This document shows, piece by piece, positions 1-9,048 of a DNA stretch of 64,000 nt. Under the pieces are notes generated by a model. The model saw nothing but the letters and a program-made list of their open reading frames with translations. It was not told the origin of the DNA and searched no databases. The translations under genes and the position numbers were made by a program. This DNA comes from Isochrysis galbana. Taxonomy: Eukaryota > Haptophyta > Isochrysidales > Isochrysidaceae. The stretch lies in the NCBI GenBank assembly GCA_018136815.1, contig CM030940.1, positions 1,556,213 to 1,620,212 of the forward strand. The letters are read 5' to 3'. How positions within the stretch are numbered: the first letter of the stretch is position 1; every line of letters starts with the position of its first letter.

Positions 1-256
1 ACAACCTATTCAGCAGAGAGCGCCGGCGCCGGGCGCGCTACCGCCTGTGGCCCCACCCGGCGCGGTAAAACCTCAAGGCCAGCCATCTCTACCGCCTGTT
101 GCGCCACCCGCCTCAGCCGGTGGGCCCATGCCGATCGCCCCGCCGTCTGGCCAGCTCGCTCCTCTGCAACCCGGGCGCGGCTCCGGCCGCTTTGCCATTG
201 CGAACGACGCGCTGCCGTCGCTCACCCAGACAAGAGAACAGGCTCGAGTGGACTAG
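1..256 (+). CDS. 3' end of a proline-rich protein gene (partial)
   Basis: An open frame runs into the window from its left edge and stops at 254-256, so only about 84 C-terminal residues are visible. They are rich in proline, alanine and glycine, with a repeated PSLPPVAPP-like pattern, and end in a more ordinary stretch (ALPSLTQTREQARVD). This looks like a low-complexity tail of a larger protein. No domain is recognisable and no function is proposed. The frame was chosen because it is open from base 2 and has a repetitive, protein-like composition. It could instead be a chance GC-rich open frame. Confidence 0.4.
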   Translation, partial: QPIQQRAPAPGALPPVAPPGAVKPQGQPSLPPVAPPASAGGPMPIAPPSGQLAPLQPGRGSGRFAIANDALPSLTQTREQARVD

Positions 257-689
257 CTCTATACAGACGCTGTGTGTTCAGAATTCGAGGCGGTGGGCGG
301 CCCGAGTCAAGTGCGGGCCGGCGCCTGATGCCCTTAGTCGACGGCTTGGCGTGCATGCAGAGAGCTGTTTCACGTCATCTAGCATGTCAGAACGAAACAA
401 TCAGCTGCATACTGGAAAATGCACGGCTCTGCGTGGGCTTTCGGAATATCAACCGCCGAGATGACCATCTACAGCCGACTTCTCAACTGCCAACGGAAGT
501 CACATGGTTGTGCTACGTGAAAGCTGTAACGACGGCAATAGACCGACAATTGGCTATGACCCGGTGTGCTCATGACATAGTCAGACTGTTGTTTGATGGG
601 TGGAAAACATATGTGTGAGATGGTGCATGAGGTAAAAGAAACCCTCTGACTCGCTCAACTCTGTAAGCCACATCGTCATACATCCATCA
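257..689. other. Intergenic stretch, nothing recognised
   Basis: No coding frame with protein-like composition, repeat or RNA gene was recognised. It probably contains the 3' untranslated region of the partial gene at the left edge. Confidence 0.4.
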
Positions 690-730
690 CAACTATCGTT
701 GTAACGATAGGGTCATGGAGCGCGCGTGAC
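690..730 (+). mobile_element. 5' end of hairpin-start retroelement (family 1), remnant
   Basis: Bases 690-711 read CAACTATCGTT-GT-AACGATAGG, a near-perfect palindrome. It is followed by GTCATGGAGCGCGCG, the same start seen at the 5' ends of the copies at 44618 (+), 48586 (-) and 8429 (-). The reading frame that begins here (MERA) stops after four codons. Only the extreme 5' end of the element is present, which is unusual because most non-LTR fragments keep the 3' end. Confidence 0.6.
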
Positions 731-1019
731 GGATCCGAGGTTACCACTACCTCAGATGGGAACGGAGGAGACGGAAGGGAAGCGGCGAGAGGCGCGGCGG
801 AAGTTGGGAGATGGGCAATGACGTGCTCACCCACCTCCAGAGGGGACAGGGAGGCGGGCTTAGGAGAGGCAGGGCGAGGCGATGGAGAGTAATCTCAAAC
901 AGATAAGATTTCCTACATTTGCACGCACGCACATTCACGGTAACGCGCGCGACACTTATAGTAACACAGTAGAACGCGCGCGACAACCACGTGCAGAGAA
1001 ATGAGAGAACGACGGGAGA

Positions 1020-1165
1020 AGAGCCCGTAAGATCGGCGGGGTAACCCGTAAGACCCGCGGGGGAAATCGGCGGGGGAACCCGTAAGACCCGGCGGGGCGA
1101 ACCCGTAAGACCCGCGGGGGCAAATCGGCGGGGGAACCCGTAAGACGTAAGACCCGCGGGCAGGG
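1020..1165. repeat. GC-rich minisatellite
   Basis: Imperfect tandem copies built from the words AACCCGTAAGACCCGCGGGGG and AAATCGGCGGGGG run through this interval, with a unit of roughly 35-55 bases depending on phase. The unit is open in more than one frame, which produces spurious open frames on the minus strand. Confidence 0.75.
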
Positions 1166-1206
1166 GAAGCTGTAGGAGAAGCTGCAGGACTCCCCACGCA
1201 AGGAGA

Positions 1207-1720
1207 TTATAACAGTAGAAGCGAATGGATAATGGATGTATCCATAATACGACGCTTTCCGTCTTGTTCTTGATTGAGCATCGCACGTCGGCAACCGTTC
1301 TTGCCGGCCATCTCGAGCAACTTGGGCCTGAATGCTCTCCATTCAGCACCATCCTTGTTGTAGAAGAAGATCTTGTCATTGTTCTTGTCCATGTCTCTTT
1401 GTCTCTCGGCGGGGGTACCACATGAGTGATAAGTGACGCTAAAGCTGTCTTGTTACTTGTCTCTTAGTTAGGGGTCTCTACCCTTGCACGGTCCGTTGTC
1501 CGTTCAAACGACTCAACCGCCTTAACCGACTCAACCGCCGTAACCGACTCAACCGCCGATCACGTAGCGCGACACAAAAACAAAACCCCAACAAGAACAC
1601 AAGAACAAATGCTTTGCACACCACCTAGCCATAGCTAGGCCTTGGGTTCACGACACACATGAAGCCTTGCATGAAGCCTTGCGCTTCTCAGGAAATCAAT
1701 AACATTGTTTCTAATCATAC
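1207..1720 (-). mobile_element. Possible LTR-retrotransposon fragment (gag start plus LTR)
   Basis: Read on the minus strand, a short frame (1392-1207) begins MDKNNDKIFFYNKDGAEW, resembling the N-terminus of copia-type Gag proteins, where a Trp follows a short acidic start. Just upstream on that strand is a sequence starting TGGTACC that could serve as a tRNA primer-binding site. Beyond it lies 250-300 bases without coding sequence that could be an LTR, including three copies of a ~17-base unit (CGACTCAACCGCCGTAAC-like, 1508-1556). No second LTR and no pol domain are present. This is a weak call. Confidence 0.22.
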
Positions 1721-2498
1721 TTCAATGATGTAAAAACAAAACGTTCTCGCGTGGTCCTCTTTCGACGGCGAACGCCTTCACCCTCGCCTAAGCCCAAGCC
1801 CGTCCTCCCGCCTCCCGCCTCCATCCAGCTCGGGAGGTAGTGGTAGTTCAGCCCGTCTTCCCACCGGGGCCTCCTCAACCCGCGCCTCTCGCCGTAAATC
1901 CTTCGTCATCTCAGTCGTCAGTCGCCAGTTGGAGTTGGGTGTGTGTGTGTGGCAACTTCAACTTCCAACTCGTCAGGCTATTATACGGTGTAGGACTGCT
2001 ACGTGCTGCGGCCGCGCGGGCTGCGAGAATTTCAAAAGGATTTTTTCTCTCGCTCAGCATTTCTTGTGTTCACGTTTTTCCAACCTCGGTGTTTCGCCCC
2101 GGTCGTCGGTGTTTGGAGGAACCTGTGAGTCTGAGTCTGCTCGTCTGTTCATGTTCGGACCTTTTTTTTTGTGCGTAACTCGTACTATTATAGTAATGGC
2201 TCGCTACTCCCGGCTCGCAGGCGGACGGTGCACGGAAACTTCGCTCGCCGCCGCCGCCGCCGTCGGATTCGCCGAGGGAGCCGAGAGGAGAGAAGAGAGG
2301 GGGAGAAGAGGTGAAAGTCGGAGAAAACAAGGAGAAGAGGGGAAGAGAGAGAGAGAGACGAGAGACGAGGAGAGGCGGGTTCGAGACGCTGTGAACAGGA
2401 AGGAGAAGAGGAGGAAGAAGGAAAGAGAGAGAGGAGAAGACGGGTTCGAGACGCTGTGAACAGGAAGGAGGAAGAGAGGAGGAATCTGGTCGCCCCTC
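1721..2498. other. Intergenic, purine-rich, nothing recognised
   Basis: GA-rich composition from about 2280 onward produces long low-complexity open frames (Arg/Glu-rich or Ser-rich) on both strands. None has protein-like composition. No regulatory element was recognised. Confidence 0.4.
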
Positions 2499-2521
2499 TC
2501 TCCCTCTCCCTCTCCCTCTCC

Positions 2522-2587
<66 letters not shown>

Positions 2588-2677
2588 GGAGGAAAGTAAA
2601 CTTCACTGCCTCTCGCTCGTGGTGAGAAGGCTCTAGAGAGGATGTAGTAGAATTAAAGTGGGGACTGGGCCTCAGGG

Positions 2678-2719
<42 letters not shown>

Positions 2720-2845
2720 CCTCCCTGCCTCCCCCCTCCCTCCCTCCCTCCCTCCCTCTCTCTCCCTGCCTCCCTCTCTCCCTCTCTCTCTCTCTCCCTC
2801 TCTCTCTCTTCCTCCTTCCCTCCCTCTCTCTCTCTCTCTCTGGTG
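2499..2845. repeat. CT microsatellite tracts upstream of the HtrA gene
   Basis: A pure (CT)n run spans about 2527-2585, flanked by CCCTCT repeats. A second, imperfect CT/CCT-rich tract spans about 2683-2841 and ends just before the proposed HtrA start codon. On the coding strand this is a long pyrimidine tract in the promoter or leader of that gene. Confidence 0.85.
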
Positions 2846-2847
2846 CG

Positions 2848-4910
2848 ATGCTGCAGCTCGCGCATGCTCTCTCCCTCTCCCTCCTGCTCTCTCCGCGGCT
2901 GGCCCCAGCGATGGCTGCCCCTCTCGGCCGCTCTCGGCCGCTGCTGCTCGCAGCTGCCTCGCCAGAGCTCGAAGGGAGCCTCTCGGTCAATGAGATGAAG
3001 AGGCTGCTCACAGAACGAGGAGTGGACTTCAGAGGTGCGGCCCGATGCAGTTGCGATCATGCTGGGGGGAAGACAGGGGGAGACGGAGGGAGGCCCGGGG
3101 GCGGTTGGGGGGGGGGGGGGGATGTGGGGGGCAGGGGAAGAGAGAGGAAGGGGGAGCGGGGGGCGGGGGGGGGCGAAGAGGGGAGAGACAGTGGGGAAGG
3201 GAGACAGGGGTTCGGGGGGAGAGGGAGGGATGTTACGTTGCTATTGCCTCGCTTGAGCTCAGAGGAGGCCCGCTGTCAACGATGCGACGAGCTGCTCGGC
3301 AAGCGTGGAGTTGGCGTCAGACTTGCGGCGCAACACTCTCGGGCTCCGACGCTGTGCCAAGAAATGAGGACGGGGAGAGCTGCGCTCGAAGGCAGGGAGG
3401 GAGGGAGGGTAGGGATTAGGGAAGGGGGAGGGAAGGGAGGGGAACACATAGACAGAGGTGAAGGGAGGGAGGATGAGGCAAGGAAGTTGGAGGATGGGCG
3501 GGGGAAGGGGGGGGGGGGGGGGGAAGCTGGACGGGAGCGGCGGCAGCGGGGAGGAGGAGGCGAGGGCGTGTGAAGGAAGTCCCGCGCGCGACTTTGGGGC
3601 GTGGTGGAGGCGAAACCACCCCATCGAGCTGTGGTTGTGATGATGGTTTGGGCTTCACAGCCACCGCCAACTCTCCACCAACTTGTTGCCCACGCCTCTT
3701 CTTTTCCGACCGTCGGTTTCCCATTCACCCGCCCCACGCCCACACAGACTGCATCGAGAAGAAGGACCTTGCCGAACGCCTTAAATCTTCAGCTAAAGAG
3801 GGAAAGCTCAGCGCAGGAGTCCCGACGGCGCTAAGTGAGTCAGAGAACCGTATCGTCTCCACCTTCACCCGAGTTAGCCCGTCCGTCTGCTTCGTGCAGG
3901 TCTCACAGCAGGTGCAGGCACTGCCATTCCAGCTGCGGGCGCTCGAGGTGCCGGCCGGCTCGGGCTCCGGATTTGTCTGGGACACGGAAGGCCACTGTGT
4001 CACCAACTACCACGTGATCGCGTCGCGCGGGCCTGTGCCGTCCACTGTGAAGCTCAAGCTGCAGGGCTCCGCCGAGTCGTTCGATGCCGAAGTTGTCGGC
4101 GTTGAGCCCGAAAAGGACATCGCAGTTCTCAAGATCAAGCCGGGGGCTTTGCCGCCGCCCATCCCCATTGGCACCTCGCACGACTTGCAGGTTGGGCAGA
4201 CGGTCCTTGCGATTGGCAATCCTTTTGGCCTCGATTACACACTCACGACCGGTGTCGTCTCGGCACTCGGACGCGACGTCGACGGCGCAGGCGGCCGGCC
4301 CATCAAGGGGTGCATCCAGACCGATGCCGCAATCAACCCCGGCAACTCGGGCGGACCGCTACTCGACTCGCGCGGCCGCCTAATCGGCATCAACACGGCG
4401 ATCCTTGCCCCAAACCGTGGCGGGCAAGCTGGCTCGATTGGGATCGGCTTCGCCATCCCTGTTGACACCGTTCGCCGTGTCGTGAGCCAGATCATCCGCT
4501 ACGGCCGCGTCGTGCGCCCGTCTTTGGGCATCAATGTTCTCGATGACGCCCTCCGCCGCTCGTATGAGGCACAGCTGCGCAAGAAGCTGCCCGGCGTGCT
4601 CGTTGTCGAGGTGGTGCCCGAGTCTCCTGCCGCTAAGGCGGGCCTCCAGCCCGCGCGCTTCCGTGGTGCCGACGTAGCGCTAGGTGACCTCATCACCCAC
4701 GTCAACGGCGAGCCAACTCGGCAGGTGGAGGATTTGCTATCGGCAATCGAGGAAAGCCAGGTGGGCGCAGAAGTCGAACTTCGGGTGCTGCGTGGATGCG
4801 ATGAGCGCAGGGCGGAGAAGGTCAGAGTCCGGCTCGTCTCTCGTGATCAGCTCCCCAAGGCGGCATCGGCCACCTTCCCCAACATGGGCCGCTTTGGCTC
4901 AGGTCGGTAG
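2848..4910 (+). CDS. HtrA/Deg-type serine protease with N-terminal leader and PDZ domain
   Basis: An ATP-independent protease that degrades damaged proteins, here probably in a plastid or secretory compartment. Proposed exons are 2848-3034 and 3748-4910 (449 residues); the splice joins G|AC to give ...GVDFRD-CIEKKDLAERL. The N-terminus has a hydrophobic leader (LSLSLLLSPRLAPA) followed by a short SAP-like helix pair (MKRLLTERGVDF, CIEKKDLAERL). The trypsin-like domain shows the triad His in TNYHVI, Asp in EKDIAVLKI and Ser in NPGNSGGPL. One PDZ domain follows (about residues 330-430, PGVLVVEVVPESPAAKAGLQ, GDLITHVNG). Overall it resembles plant Deg1/Deg8. The intron (3035-3747) is guanine-rich and contains a faint copy of the exon-1 end. 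The second Met (MAAPLGRSR) is an alternative start. Confidence 0.88.
3245..3335 (+). other. Weak echo of the exon-1 end inside the HtrA intron
   Basis: Within the intron, in the frame continuing from exon 1, the peptide ELLGKRGVGVRLAA resembles the exon-1 end RLLTERGVDFRGAA. The DNA agrees at roughly two thirds of positions over about 43 ungapped bases. No good splice donor is kept at the matching place. It could be a decayed partial duplication or coincidence. Confidence 0.3.
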
Positions 4911-5518
4911 CCACCAGATGCAGCATAATCGCAGCCGCCTTTCCGCCCGCCCGCATACCAGGGTGCGTGGCGCACTGGACTACTTGCGGTCGGCGTTAGT
5001 CCCTCCTCCAGCCTGGGCGGGATGCACGCCGAGCATTTGTTTGCTCTCTATTGTGGGCACGCCCATCTCTCTCATGCCGCCAAACGCGTGCGCCGTCCAA
5101 CTTTGCATAGCCGTTCCATGCGTGACATGCAGCAGGGGCGGCCAGGCGCAAGGACAGCGTGCACGAACGGCGTGCGGCCGTAATCAGTGGATTCGCTATG
5201 GGGCAGGGAGTAGATGGAGCTCGGTAGTGTTTCGTTCATGGTTGAAGCATAGGGGCTGTCAAGGTGACGAGCAGTGGACCGCGTCGAACTCGCCCTCGGC
5301 ATCGTGTTGTTCAAGCATCAGGTATTGGTTCATCAGCTCGACCAACTGCTCGCACGCCGTTCACTTGTTGCACGCCTAGTCGTGCTTGGAGTTATGACCC
5401 ATGAGTTGCAAGCCATAAAGGGCGCTGTGGCCACACTGCACATGGTTCGGCCCACACTTCACTCCAGGTATTGTATTCTAGTAGGATATTATATATTCCA
5501 TGAAGTTGTCATGGAGTT
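4911..5518. other. Intergenic, nothing recognised
   Basis: 3' flank of the HtrA gene. No convincing gene or repeat until the mobile element begins. The last 15 bases (5504-5518) are the left target-site duplication of that element. Confidence 0.4.
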
Positions 5519-6455
5519 CAACCTACTTTTATAAGTGGGGGTCAATGGGGGCCTCGCGCCCCCCTCTCTCCATCGCGGACACCCCCCGGGGTGGGCCCAT
5601 ACATTCAACCCCAGCCCCTGCCCTCTGGCAGGGGCAGGGCACTCATCAATTCAGCCCAGACCCCTAGTGGGCGCGGGTCGCGAGCCGCACTCCCAGGCCC
5701 GCATGGGCCAGCTCTCGTACTGACTCCCCCCCCCATCCCTGGTCGCCAGGCAGACAGGGGCCTCAGGGCGGCACCCAAGGCCAGCGAGGCGAGCGAGGGA
5801 GAGGCAGGGGGGGCCAGGGGCTGAGCCCCAGCCTCCACTGCCCCCTGAGCTGCCCCTGCTGGCCCTCTGGGCGCCCCTGAAGGACCTCTGAGAGCAGGCC
5901 ATGGCGCGCCGCATGGCGACGCGCCGCAGGGACCGAGGCGGAAGAGAATGGAACGAGGGAGAGGGGGGGATTTGCACCCCCCCGATGGAGTGTGGTGAGA
6001 AACGAGCCCCGTTTGCGTTAGCAAACGGGCGAAGGGGGGCGACTGGCGATAGGAGGGAGATGGGAAGGGAGCGGCTCAAGACGTCTCGGATACCCTTGTG
6101 GCAGGTATACTCGAGGCGCAGTTGCTTATTTCTCGAGAACTGCTCGCGGCGTGAGCTGGTAAGGGCCGTTCTCCTTTTTTGACGAGAGGTTCCTCCCCCC
6201 CCCCCCCGGTGCTTTTTCCTGGAGAGTCGGCCGGCGTCGTTCGGTCCGCCTCAATGGGTTTTCCCTCATTTTAACATGTGGGGAGTTAGAATGGGAGCCG
6301 GGGGCCTGCGAGGGGGGAGATGTGGAGGGGTGCATAGGTGTATGTATCTGTGACAACAAAACGCGCCAAGGTGTACGGGCAGGTGCGCTGAGGGCTGTCG
6401 TGTTAGTACCGGGCTAGTGAGAGTAGTGGTACTAATGCTCAGTTAGATCATTAAA
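5519..6455 (+). mobile_element. ~940-bp non-autonomous element, copy 1, with 15-bp target duplication
   Basis: Starts CAACCTACTTTTATAAGTGG and ends in a short AT-rich tail (GTTAGATCATTAA). It is flanked by exact 15-bp direct repeats AGTTGTCATGGAGTT at 5504-5518 and 6456-6470. A second full copy lies at 39279-40222 and a deleted copy at 18803-19104 (-). It has no long protein-like frame. Internal features are inverted repeats of CCCCTGCCCT / AGGGCAGGGG type, a conserved word GTTTGCGTTAGCAAACGGG (itself a hairpin), a poly-C run and a 3' region GTACCGGGCTAGTGAGAGTA. Size, variable tail and duplication length suggest mobilisation by a retrotransposon. Confidence 0.8.
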
Positions 6456-6683
6456 AGTTGTCATGGAGTTGCAGATAGAGTCAGCGACAAGCTGCTGGTG
6501 TCATTTTTTCTTCGAAATTTGGGCTCATTTTCCGAGCATCGATTCCGTTCCGAAATTTCGCGAAATTTGGGCCGTCTAAGGGACCTAAACACAATATCAA
6601 GGAGGGAGGGCAGGGGGCAACACAAAAATTCTTGAAGATGTCTGCCACATGGAATACTCGTTGGCGGATGAGTACGCCTTACG

Positions 6684-6810
6684 GTGTCACGGTTACAGAA
6701 GACGAAGGATAGATTGTTCGCATACCCCGGTGCAAACACACCAGAAAGCCTAAAAGCGCTGTACGTGATAGCGTGGCGAGCACTGGCACCGAACAGGTTG
6801 CCACCATGGC
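6684..6810 (+). pseudogene. Relic of retrotransposon RT-associated C-terminal domain
   Basis: The frame reads KTKDRLFAYPGANTPESLK followed by ALYVIAWRAL. This matches the pattern in the intact retroelement frame of this window (RLFMHPKGSCPKALATLYML followed by AWRY), the region just after the zinc-knuckle of reverse-transcriptase proteins. The match is short and the frame soon becomes unrelated, so this is a broken, older copy, probably of a related rather than identical family. Confidence 0.55.
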
Positions 6811-7015
6811 TCTGCGTAGCATGCAGGGGGTCTTGGAGACCCCCTCCAACAGTGGGAAACCCTCCCACCCCAAGAGCACCTCATGTGGGAGGGCAGCTCA
6901 GCTGCCCTCCCCATGGTGGAAACCTCTACCATCAGTGCACCCAACATAGGAGGGCACTTCACAACCATCAATCTCCTACGGAGAGCACCCTAAGCCTCTG
7001 TTTTCCATGTTGAGT

Positions 7016-7395
7016 CACTTCTCGTTTTCACCCCGCTCCTTTGGGCCACAAGAACCTACAACTCAGTGCCCTGCCTTGGGCACTCCTTCAACACTTGACT
7101 CCCTCTCCCACTCTCCCTTCCCTCTACAACCAACCCAAGTAGCACGACCCCCCTCGCCCTCTGTTCAAAGCACCAAAAATTTCAACTCAAGACTCATGTT
7201 CATGTTGATACACCTCTCGTTTTCACCCCACTCTTGTGGGCCACAATCACCTACAACTCAGTGCCCTGCCTTGGGCCCTCTTCCAACACTTCACTCCCTC
7301 TCCCACTCCCTCTTGGAACTACAAGCAACCCAAGAAGCACAACCCCCCTCGCCCTCTGTTTCAAGCACCAAAAATTTCGACTTAAGACAAGAGGG
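7016..7395. repeat. Tandem duplication, ~195-bp unit, two copies
   Basis: The block starting CACTTCTCGTTTTCACCCC at 7016 recurs as CACCTCTCGTTTTCACCCC at 7211. The shared words TACAACTCAGTGCCCTGCC, CCCCCTCGCCCTCTGTT and GCACCAAAAATTTC appear in the same order. The two units are about 85-90% alike by eye. No function is evident. Confidence 0.85.
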
Positions 7396-7739
7396 AGGAT
7401 ATGTCTTGAGGCGGCGTCGCTGCCCATGCCTAGCGCAAGGGTATAGCGCCCCCACTCAGACATCTCCTTCCCCACAGCTCCTCTCTGAGGAGTTGCTCCT
7501 CTCCCTCCCATTAGGCCCCCTTGCCTGCGAGACCAAAACAGGATCCTGGCGTGGGGGGCTGTTTGAGTGTGAAGGGAGGGGCGCTCCAGCTAGCGCAGGT
7601 AGAAAGCTAGTGAAGAGCTGGGTGGCATAAGGGGGAAGGGTGCTTGCGCTTGCCGCGGCAGGGAGTCCTGTCTTGAGTTAGCGCTAGTTCCGTTCCTTTG
7701 CCGCGCCGCGACCCATAAAAATTTGTTAAAAATAAAAAA
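7396..7739. other. Intergenic, repeat-like, nothing coding
   Basis: Contains GCGAGACCAAAACAGGATCCTGGCGTGGGG (7528-7557), which recurs with few changes near 41098-41127, so this is part of another dispersed repeat whose limits I cannot set. An A-rich run precedes the retroelement fragment starting near 7740. Confidence 0.4.
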
Positions 7740-8173
7740 AAATAGGATAGACCGCCTTTACCACAGCCGATCCACCGACAAATTTCAATGGCACAAGATG
7801 GGGCCCAGCCCGGACCTGTTCACGGGCAAAGCGGCCTCCGATCACCTGCCGCTGCTGGCCGCATTCGAGACGCCGAGCTACAACCCGAACCGCAACTACG
7901 ACCCACCTATCAACGCAGAGATCATCCGGCGCGAAAAGGACTAAGAAGAAACCGGTAGCCCGGCGGCGTAGAAGGAAGGAGAGCGATAAGCCGTCGGGGA
8001 CCGGCACACACCGTCTGCCACTGGAAACCCACTTCACCCTTCACCCAGCCCCTAGGTAGAGCACGAGGGGACGCGCCGCAAGGCAGGTGGAGGGGTGGTA
8101 AGGAAAGCGGGCGTGGCTGCAGGGAGGATGTGCAGGGTCGCGCGCGCGGCGAGACTATTAAGAAGTTTTTTTT
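7740..8173 (+). mobile_element. 3' end of T-tailed retroelement family 2 with AP-endonuclease-like domain
   Basis: A frame open to 7944 reads RIDRLYHSRSTDKF, then GKAASDHLPLLAAFE. This is the characteristic end of exonuclease-endonuclease-phosphatase (APE-type) domains of non-LTR retrotransposons, in which the SDH motif carries the catalytic Asp-His pair. A frame shift then gives a very basic stretch (KKKPVARRRRRKES) reaching a stop near 8058. A non-coding region follows (AGCCCCTAGGTAGAGCACGAG, 8048-8068), ending in an oligo-T run at 8166-8173. The non-coding part is shared with the complete, target-duplicated copy at 44229-44421. The endonuclease therefore sits within ~230 bases of the 3' end of the element. 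Confidence 0.65.
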
Positions 8174-8429
8174 GTCTCTGTCTGCATGTGTTGGGCTGTT
8201 GTGTGTTGTGGGCTTCCATCTTCCATGTCTGGGATGGTAGACTGTGTAATGTTCTGGGCGCGGCTCGCGTTGTGGCTCTTGTGTACCTGGGTAGGCGTGG
8301 TCTTTGCTGGCGGGCGGTGCGACTGCGTGACTACGTCAGTCATGTCCTGATCGGCCGGCGCGGCGGGGTGGGCGGGGAGGGAGGATGGGGGTGTCGCGCG
8401 CTCCATGACTATCGTTTTAACGATAGTTG
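8174..8429 (-). mobile_element. 5' fragment of hairpin-start retroelement (family 1)
   Basis: On the minus strand it begins CAACTATCGTTAAAACGATAG and then ATGGAGCGCGC. The frame from 8406 to 8158 reads MERATPPSS, HPAAPADQDMTD, clearly the N-terminus of the long frame at 48560-45759 (MERATLPPSP, HPAAPTDHDMTD). It abuts the T-tail of the family-2 fragment head to head. No 3' end of family 1 is attached. Confidence 0.75.
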
Positions 8430-8449
8430 AGGGAGAGCTGTGAAGGGAT

Positions 8450-8625
8450 GCATGTTTGTTTGTGTGTCTGAGGCATCAACACCTCAACACCCACCAAGGT
8501 GTACGGGCAAGTTCGCTGTGATTTGTCGTGATGGCACCGGGCACTGGGCTAGCGGCAGTAGCAGTAGCAGTACGTAGTGGTAGTGGTACTAACACTCAGA
8601 TGTCAGATGTTTTGATATTATCCAT
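8450..8625 (+). mobile_element. 3'-end fragment related to the ~940-bp element
   Basis: The words GGCATCAACAC, AAGGTGTACGGGCA, TGTCGTGATGGCACCGGG and AGTGGTACTAACACTCAG occur in the same order as at the 3' end of the ~940-bp elements (6340-6450 and 40105-40205). The copy is diverged and lacks the upstream part. Similar tails in reverse orientation occur near 17985-18035, 40738-40800 and 49725-49800. Confidence 0.6.
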
Positions 8626-8669
8626 CTAGTTTATTAATTAATGTACAAACGATTGTACGACCAACTACC

Positions 8670-8890
8670 CTCTATTCTGCTTGGGAGATACAAGATACCG
8701 TATCTGTATCTGTATCTAGGGCATGGGCCAGATACAGTCGTATCTGTATCTGTATCTACCGTATCTGGGGCGTCGACTGGCGACTGGCGCCCGTGCCCCC
8801 TATCCCGTATCTACCGTATCTAGAAGAAAGCCGAGATACAGCTGTGTCTACCGTAGAAGTATCTCGGGGAGTCGTGGGCCGTATCTCCTA
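8670..8890. repeat. GTATCT hexamer-rich region
   Basis: Short runs of GTATCT/AGATAC in both orientations occur throughout, able to pair with each other as imperfect hairpins. The region ends CCCATGTAGG, like the MITE ends described elsewhere, but no matching left end or target duplication was found. Confidence 0.5.
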
Positions 8891-9048
8891 TCTCCCATGT
8901 AGGACTACTGCTACTCTAGTCTTCTACTAACTACTAGTACTCTACTCTAGAGTAGAGTACTGACTCTGGTCTGCCACTCTGGAGTACTCAACTCTACAGT
9001 AGAGAGAGTACTCTAAAAGTAGAGTAGTCTCCCTGGAGTTGTTGCGGA

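Noticed and set aside
690-711. Hairpin as a transcription terminator or IS-element terminal inverted repeat
   Set aside because: The inverted arms are adjacent rather than at opposite ends. The element's other end is oligo-T, and the duplications fit retrotransposition.
2070-3011. Long minus-strand Arg/Glu- and Ser-rich frame
   Set aside because: Low-complexity translation of CT microsatellites; it overlaps the proposed HtrA exon 1.
8640-8900. Third hAT-like MITE ending CCCATGTAGG
   Set aside because: No matching left inverted repeat, and the candidate flanking octamers do not agree.
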